From the NCBI GenBank assembly GCA_027493615.1, contig JAOSKK010000036.1:248001-312000 (forward strand): 64,000 nucleotides of DNA, given 5' to 3'. The notes under the pieces were generated by a model. That model was given only the letters and a program-made list of their open reading frames with translations. It was not told the origin of the DNA and did not search any database. The stretch comes from Verrucomicrobiota bacterium (GTDB lineage: Bacteria; Verrucomicrobiota; Verrucomicrobiia; Limisphaerales; J093). Numbering within the stretch: position 1 is the first letter of the stretch; each line of letters begins with the position of its first letter. This document shows positions 61,611-64,000 of this stretch, piece by piece. Position numbers and translations under genes: made by a program.

Positions 61611-62611
61611 TCAATCGTCACCGACGATTTCGACCTCGGTCTCGAGGTGGACGCCGCGCTCGGCCTGAGCCCGGGCCCGGATCACATCGATGAGCGCCAA
61701 CACGTCGGCCGCGCGGGCGTGGCCGAGGTTGACGAGGAAGTTCCCGTGCACCGGGGAGACCTCGGCGCCCCCGATGCGATGGCCTTTGAGGCCGAGCTCT
61801 TCGATCAAGCGCCCGGCCGGGATGGTCGCCGGGTTCTTGAAGATGCAGCCGGCGCTGGGTTGGCGGGGCTGGGTGTCCCAACGCCGGCGATTGAAGGTGG
61901 CCATGCGCTCGCCGATGGCCCTCCTCCCGGTCGGGCCGCCCGCGAAAGACCGCGGCCAGGGCCAGGTTCGTGCTGAAGAAGGGACAGGACCGGTATTGCG
62001 CGGGGATGTCACCCGCCGGGCGCTCGATCAGCTCGCCGTCCGGGGTGAGGTAGCGGACCTGCTCGATCACATCGAAGACCCACGCGGCGTGCGCCCCCGC
62101 GTTCATCCGCAGGGCACCGCCGACGCTGCCAGGGATGCCCTCCAGGAACTCCAGGCCCGCCAGGGCGTGGCGTCGCGCCGTGTTGGCCAGCTCCTTCAAC
62201 CGGGCACCGGCGCCAGCCCGCAGGCGGTCGCCCGTCACGGCGACGCGGACAAAGGCGGGTTGAGCCAGGCTCACCACGACGCCCCCGGATGCCGCCGTCG
62301 CGGATGAGAAGGTTCGACCCGCGGCCCAGGACGCGGACGGGGAGCCCTTCGGTGCGGCAGAACCGGAGCAATTCGACCAGGTCGGGCTCGGTGGCGGGTT
62401 CGACATAGACGTCGGCCGGGCCGCCCACTTTGAGCGTGGTCCGGCGGGCCAGGGGTTCGTTGGCCAGGACAACGGCGGCGGGGGACAAGCGGGAGCGAAG
62501 CTGAGCGGCCAGGGTGGTCGAACGCGCGGAGCGATCCGGTGCCACCGGCGCCTCGGGTCGCTCGCGGGAGCCGGCGGCTGGCAGGGACGGGGCCTCGAGG
62601 GTGACGGTCAT
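61611..62611 (-). CDS. murB: UDP-N-acetylenolpyruvoylglucosamine reductase, frameshifted
   Basis: About 333 residues across three frames (breaks near 62280 and 61925). FAD-binding: RTTLKVGGPADVYVEPATEP, VRVLGRGSNLLIRDGGIRGV, LEFLEGIPGSVGGALRMNAG. Substrate part: YRSCPFFSTNLALAAVFRG, ATFNRRRWDTQPRQPSAGCI with FKNP (catalytic Ser/Glu region), GHRIGGAEVSPVHGNFLVNL. The RQPSAGCIFKNP motif marks the type II MurB pattern. The start overlaps the murG stop by four bases. Confidence 0.93.
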
Positions 62612-63839
62612 CGGGAGAAGTCGGCCACCGGCACGCCGGTTGGCAGCTTGGTATTCCGGTGTGGCGCGAAGCCGGCACAAGGGGTCGCCGCGGCGCAGGC
62701 CGGTTGGGTCGGCGACCAGCCCATGGCGGTCAGTATGGCGTCCGCGACCTCCTCGGCAGCCCGGGGGGTATGCCAGCGGGCCAGGGCGGATTGGATCCCG
62801 GTGCGGAGCGGGTCCTCCTGGAGCAGGGCGCGCAGCTCCCACAGGAGTCTTTCCGGGGTGGCCTCGGCCTGGGGCAGCATGCGGGCGGCGCCGGTGATGG
62901 CGAAGTGGCGGGCGTTGTGGAACTGGTGGTTGTCCGCCGCGGAGGGCAGCGGGATCAACAACGGGGGCACGCGTGTGGCCGCCGTCTCCGCCAGGCAGGA
63001 GGCACCAGCGCGGCTCAGGACCACGCTGGCGGCGGCGAGCGCAAGGTCCATTTCGGTGAGGAAAGGCCGGACACACGCCCGGACGCCGAGGGCCGCGTAG
63101 CGCTGGCGCACGGACTCGAAGTCGAGTGGGCCGGTGAGGTGGAGGATCTGCAGGTGGGGTTCGAGCAGTCGCAGCGAAGGGACGGTGCGCACGAAGGCGT
63201 CGTTGAGGGCGCGGGCACCCTGGCTGCCACCGGTGACGAGCAGGACGGGGCGTTGCGGATCCAAGCCGAGGGCAACCCGCGCCGCGGCGGCATCGCCGGG
63301 TTGGAATTGGGGCCGGATGGGCATGCCGACCGTCCGGATGCGCGTGTGCCAGAGTTGCTCGGCGGCGCTGGGGAAGTACACCATGGCCTCGTGCACGACG
63401 TGCGCGAGCCAGCGATTGGCCCGGCCGGGGATTGAGTTGGCCTCGTGCAGGAGGGTGGCGGCGCCCAGGCCACGGCCGGCGAGAACCGGCGGCACACTGG
63501 TGTAACTGCCCAGGGACAGCACTGCGCGCGGCGGTTCCTCGCGGAACCGGCGTCGCACCTCGCGCAGCGAAAGGGTGAATCCCCGCAAGAAGGCGAACCG
63601 ACGGCCGCTTTCGAGAGCCACGGCGGGCAAGGTGATGATCTGGTGGGGGGCCAGCCGCGCACGGCCTGTTGGTCCACCTCCTTGCGGGAAATCAGGAGCC
63701 GCACCTCAACCCCGCGGGCCTGCAGGTGATCGGCCACGGCGAGGCCGGGAAACAGATGGCCCCCCGTGCCACCGCACGCGATGGCCACCCGCGGGGGACG
63801 GTCTCGGACAACATCAGGCGAGGTGGCTGAGCGGGACAT
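62608..63839 (-). CDS. murG: Lipid II glycosyltransferase MurG, frameshifted
   Basis: About 410 residues. RVAIACGGTGGHLFPGLAVA (G-loop), then after a break at the G6 run 63645-63650, LPAVALESGRRFAFLRGFTL, SLGSYTSVPPVLAGRGLGAA with LLHEANSIPGRANRWLA, LLVTGGSQGARALNDAFVRT, VVLSRAGASCLAETAATRVP and LIPLPSAADNHQFHNARHFA. The GGSQGA and E-x4-P-x-LIP-like donor motifs for UDP-GlcNAc are clear. It begins inside the last 26 bases of ftsW. Confidence 0.95.
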
Positions 63840-64000
63840 GGGTGAACGGGGCGGTGGCGGCTGCGGCCTCTTCGCGGACCGGTTCGACGGCGGCTCGCGC
63901 CACGCGCAGCAGCGCGCCGGCGGCCACGAGCAGCATGAGCAGGTTGGACCCGCCGTAGCTGATGAACGGGAGCGACAGGCCCTTGTTCGGGATGGCGCCG
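63814..64000 (-). CDS. ftsW: FtsW C-terminus (partial)
   Basis: The window ends within this gene. The visible 61 residues read GAIPNKGLSLPFISYGGSNL and LMLLVAAGALLRVARAAVE, the last periplasmic loop and final membrane helix of the SEDS glycosyltransferase FtsW/RodA (KGLxLPFISYGGSxL is diagnostic). Its position before murG in the dcw cluster indicates FtsW rather than RodA. Confidence 0.93.
   Translation of the reverse strand, partial: GAIPNKGLSLPFISYGGSNLLMLLVAAGALLRVARAAVEPVREEAAAATAPFTHVPLSHLA

Overview
The window is high-GC bacterial DNA and most probably comes from a member of the Verrucomicrobiota, close to the Limisphaera/Pedosphaera type. The evidence is three pseudopilin genes or fragments of the kind that pairs an N-terminal FTLIELLVVI-like peptide with an H-X9-DG motif, a PEP-CTERM sorting signal, giant exported proteins with DxDxDG repeats, an HzsA-like dihaem protein, Tat-exported Gfo/Idh/MocA oxidoreductases, and a divergent FtsZ in a dcw cluster.

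Layout. 1-431 is the end of a SWIM zinc-finger gene, followed by a decayed IS1634-type transposase. 1.48-9.7 kb holds a PEP-CTERM protein, an inositol-monophosphatase-family enzyme and a pair of overlapping exported surface-protein genes. 9.7-11.2 kb is a gene graveyard (DUF4338/DruA-like, beta-helix and Ser/Thr kinase-TPR fragments). 11.2-14.7 kb: endonuclease/exonuclease/phosphatase protein and HzsA-like dihaem protein. 15.2-18.5 kb: KtrB-KtrA potassium uptake and a GT4 glycosyltransferase. 19-20.9 kb: purB and a zinc-ribbon exported protein. 21.0-25.2 kb: a cnrYXH-like metal-sensing sigma module followed by a chimaera of an RND adaptor and half of a copper-type P-ATPase. 25.5-28.7 kb: Calx-beta surface protein. 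28.7-30.7 kb: pseudopilin, vapBC toxin-antitoxin and a GspF-like gene. 30.9-35.3 kb: rodZ-like, rimO, DUF192 and nadE in one tight operon. 35.4-37.6 kb: tRNA-Phe, ISAs1 transposase, integrase stub and tRNA-Ala. 37.8-43.9 kb: membrane glycosyltransferases, a pseudopilin and an unrecognised three-gene unit (MauE-like membrane protein, bitopic protein, 12-cysteine secreted peptide). 44.6-51.2 kb: DJ-1/PfpI, oxidoreductase, two small proteins, GH127 hydrolase, MBL hydrolase. 51.6-57.0 kb: ribosome hibernation factor, second oxidoreductase, TIR-domain protein overlapping an aldo/keto reductase, and efp. 57.1-64.0 kb: ftsW-murG-murB-ddl-ftsQ-ftsA-ftsZ, all on the minus strand.

A property of the whole window matters for every entry. 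Many genes are broken by one-base gains or losses, nearly always inside runs of four to six G or C. Essential genes (ftsZ, ftsA, ftsQ, murB, murG) are hit as often as accessory ones, so I read most of these breaks as homopolymer errors in the assembly and give the reconstructed gene limits. Real decay (fragments lacking whole domains) is listed separately as pseudogenes. Two intergenic regions 32 kb apart carry copies of a 190-bp palindrome-headed repeat. The unit I find most worth pursuing as a possible new system is the 12-cysteine peptide with its MauE-like partner at 41.9-43.9 kb, preceded by a 9-bp tandem repeat.
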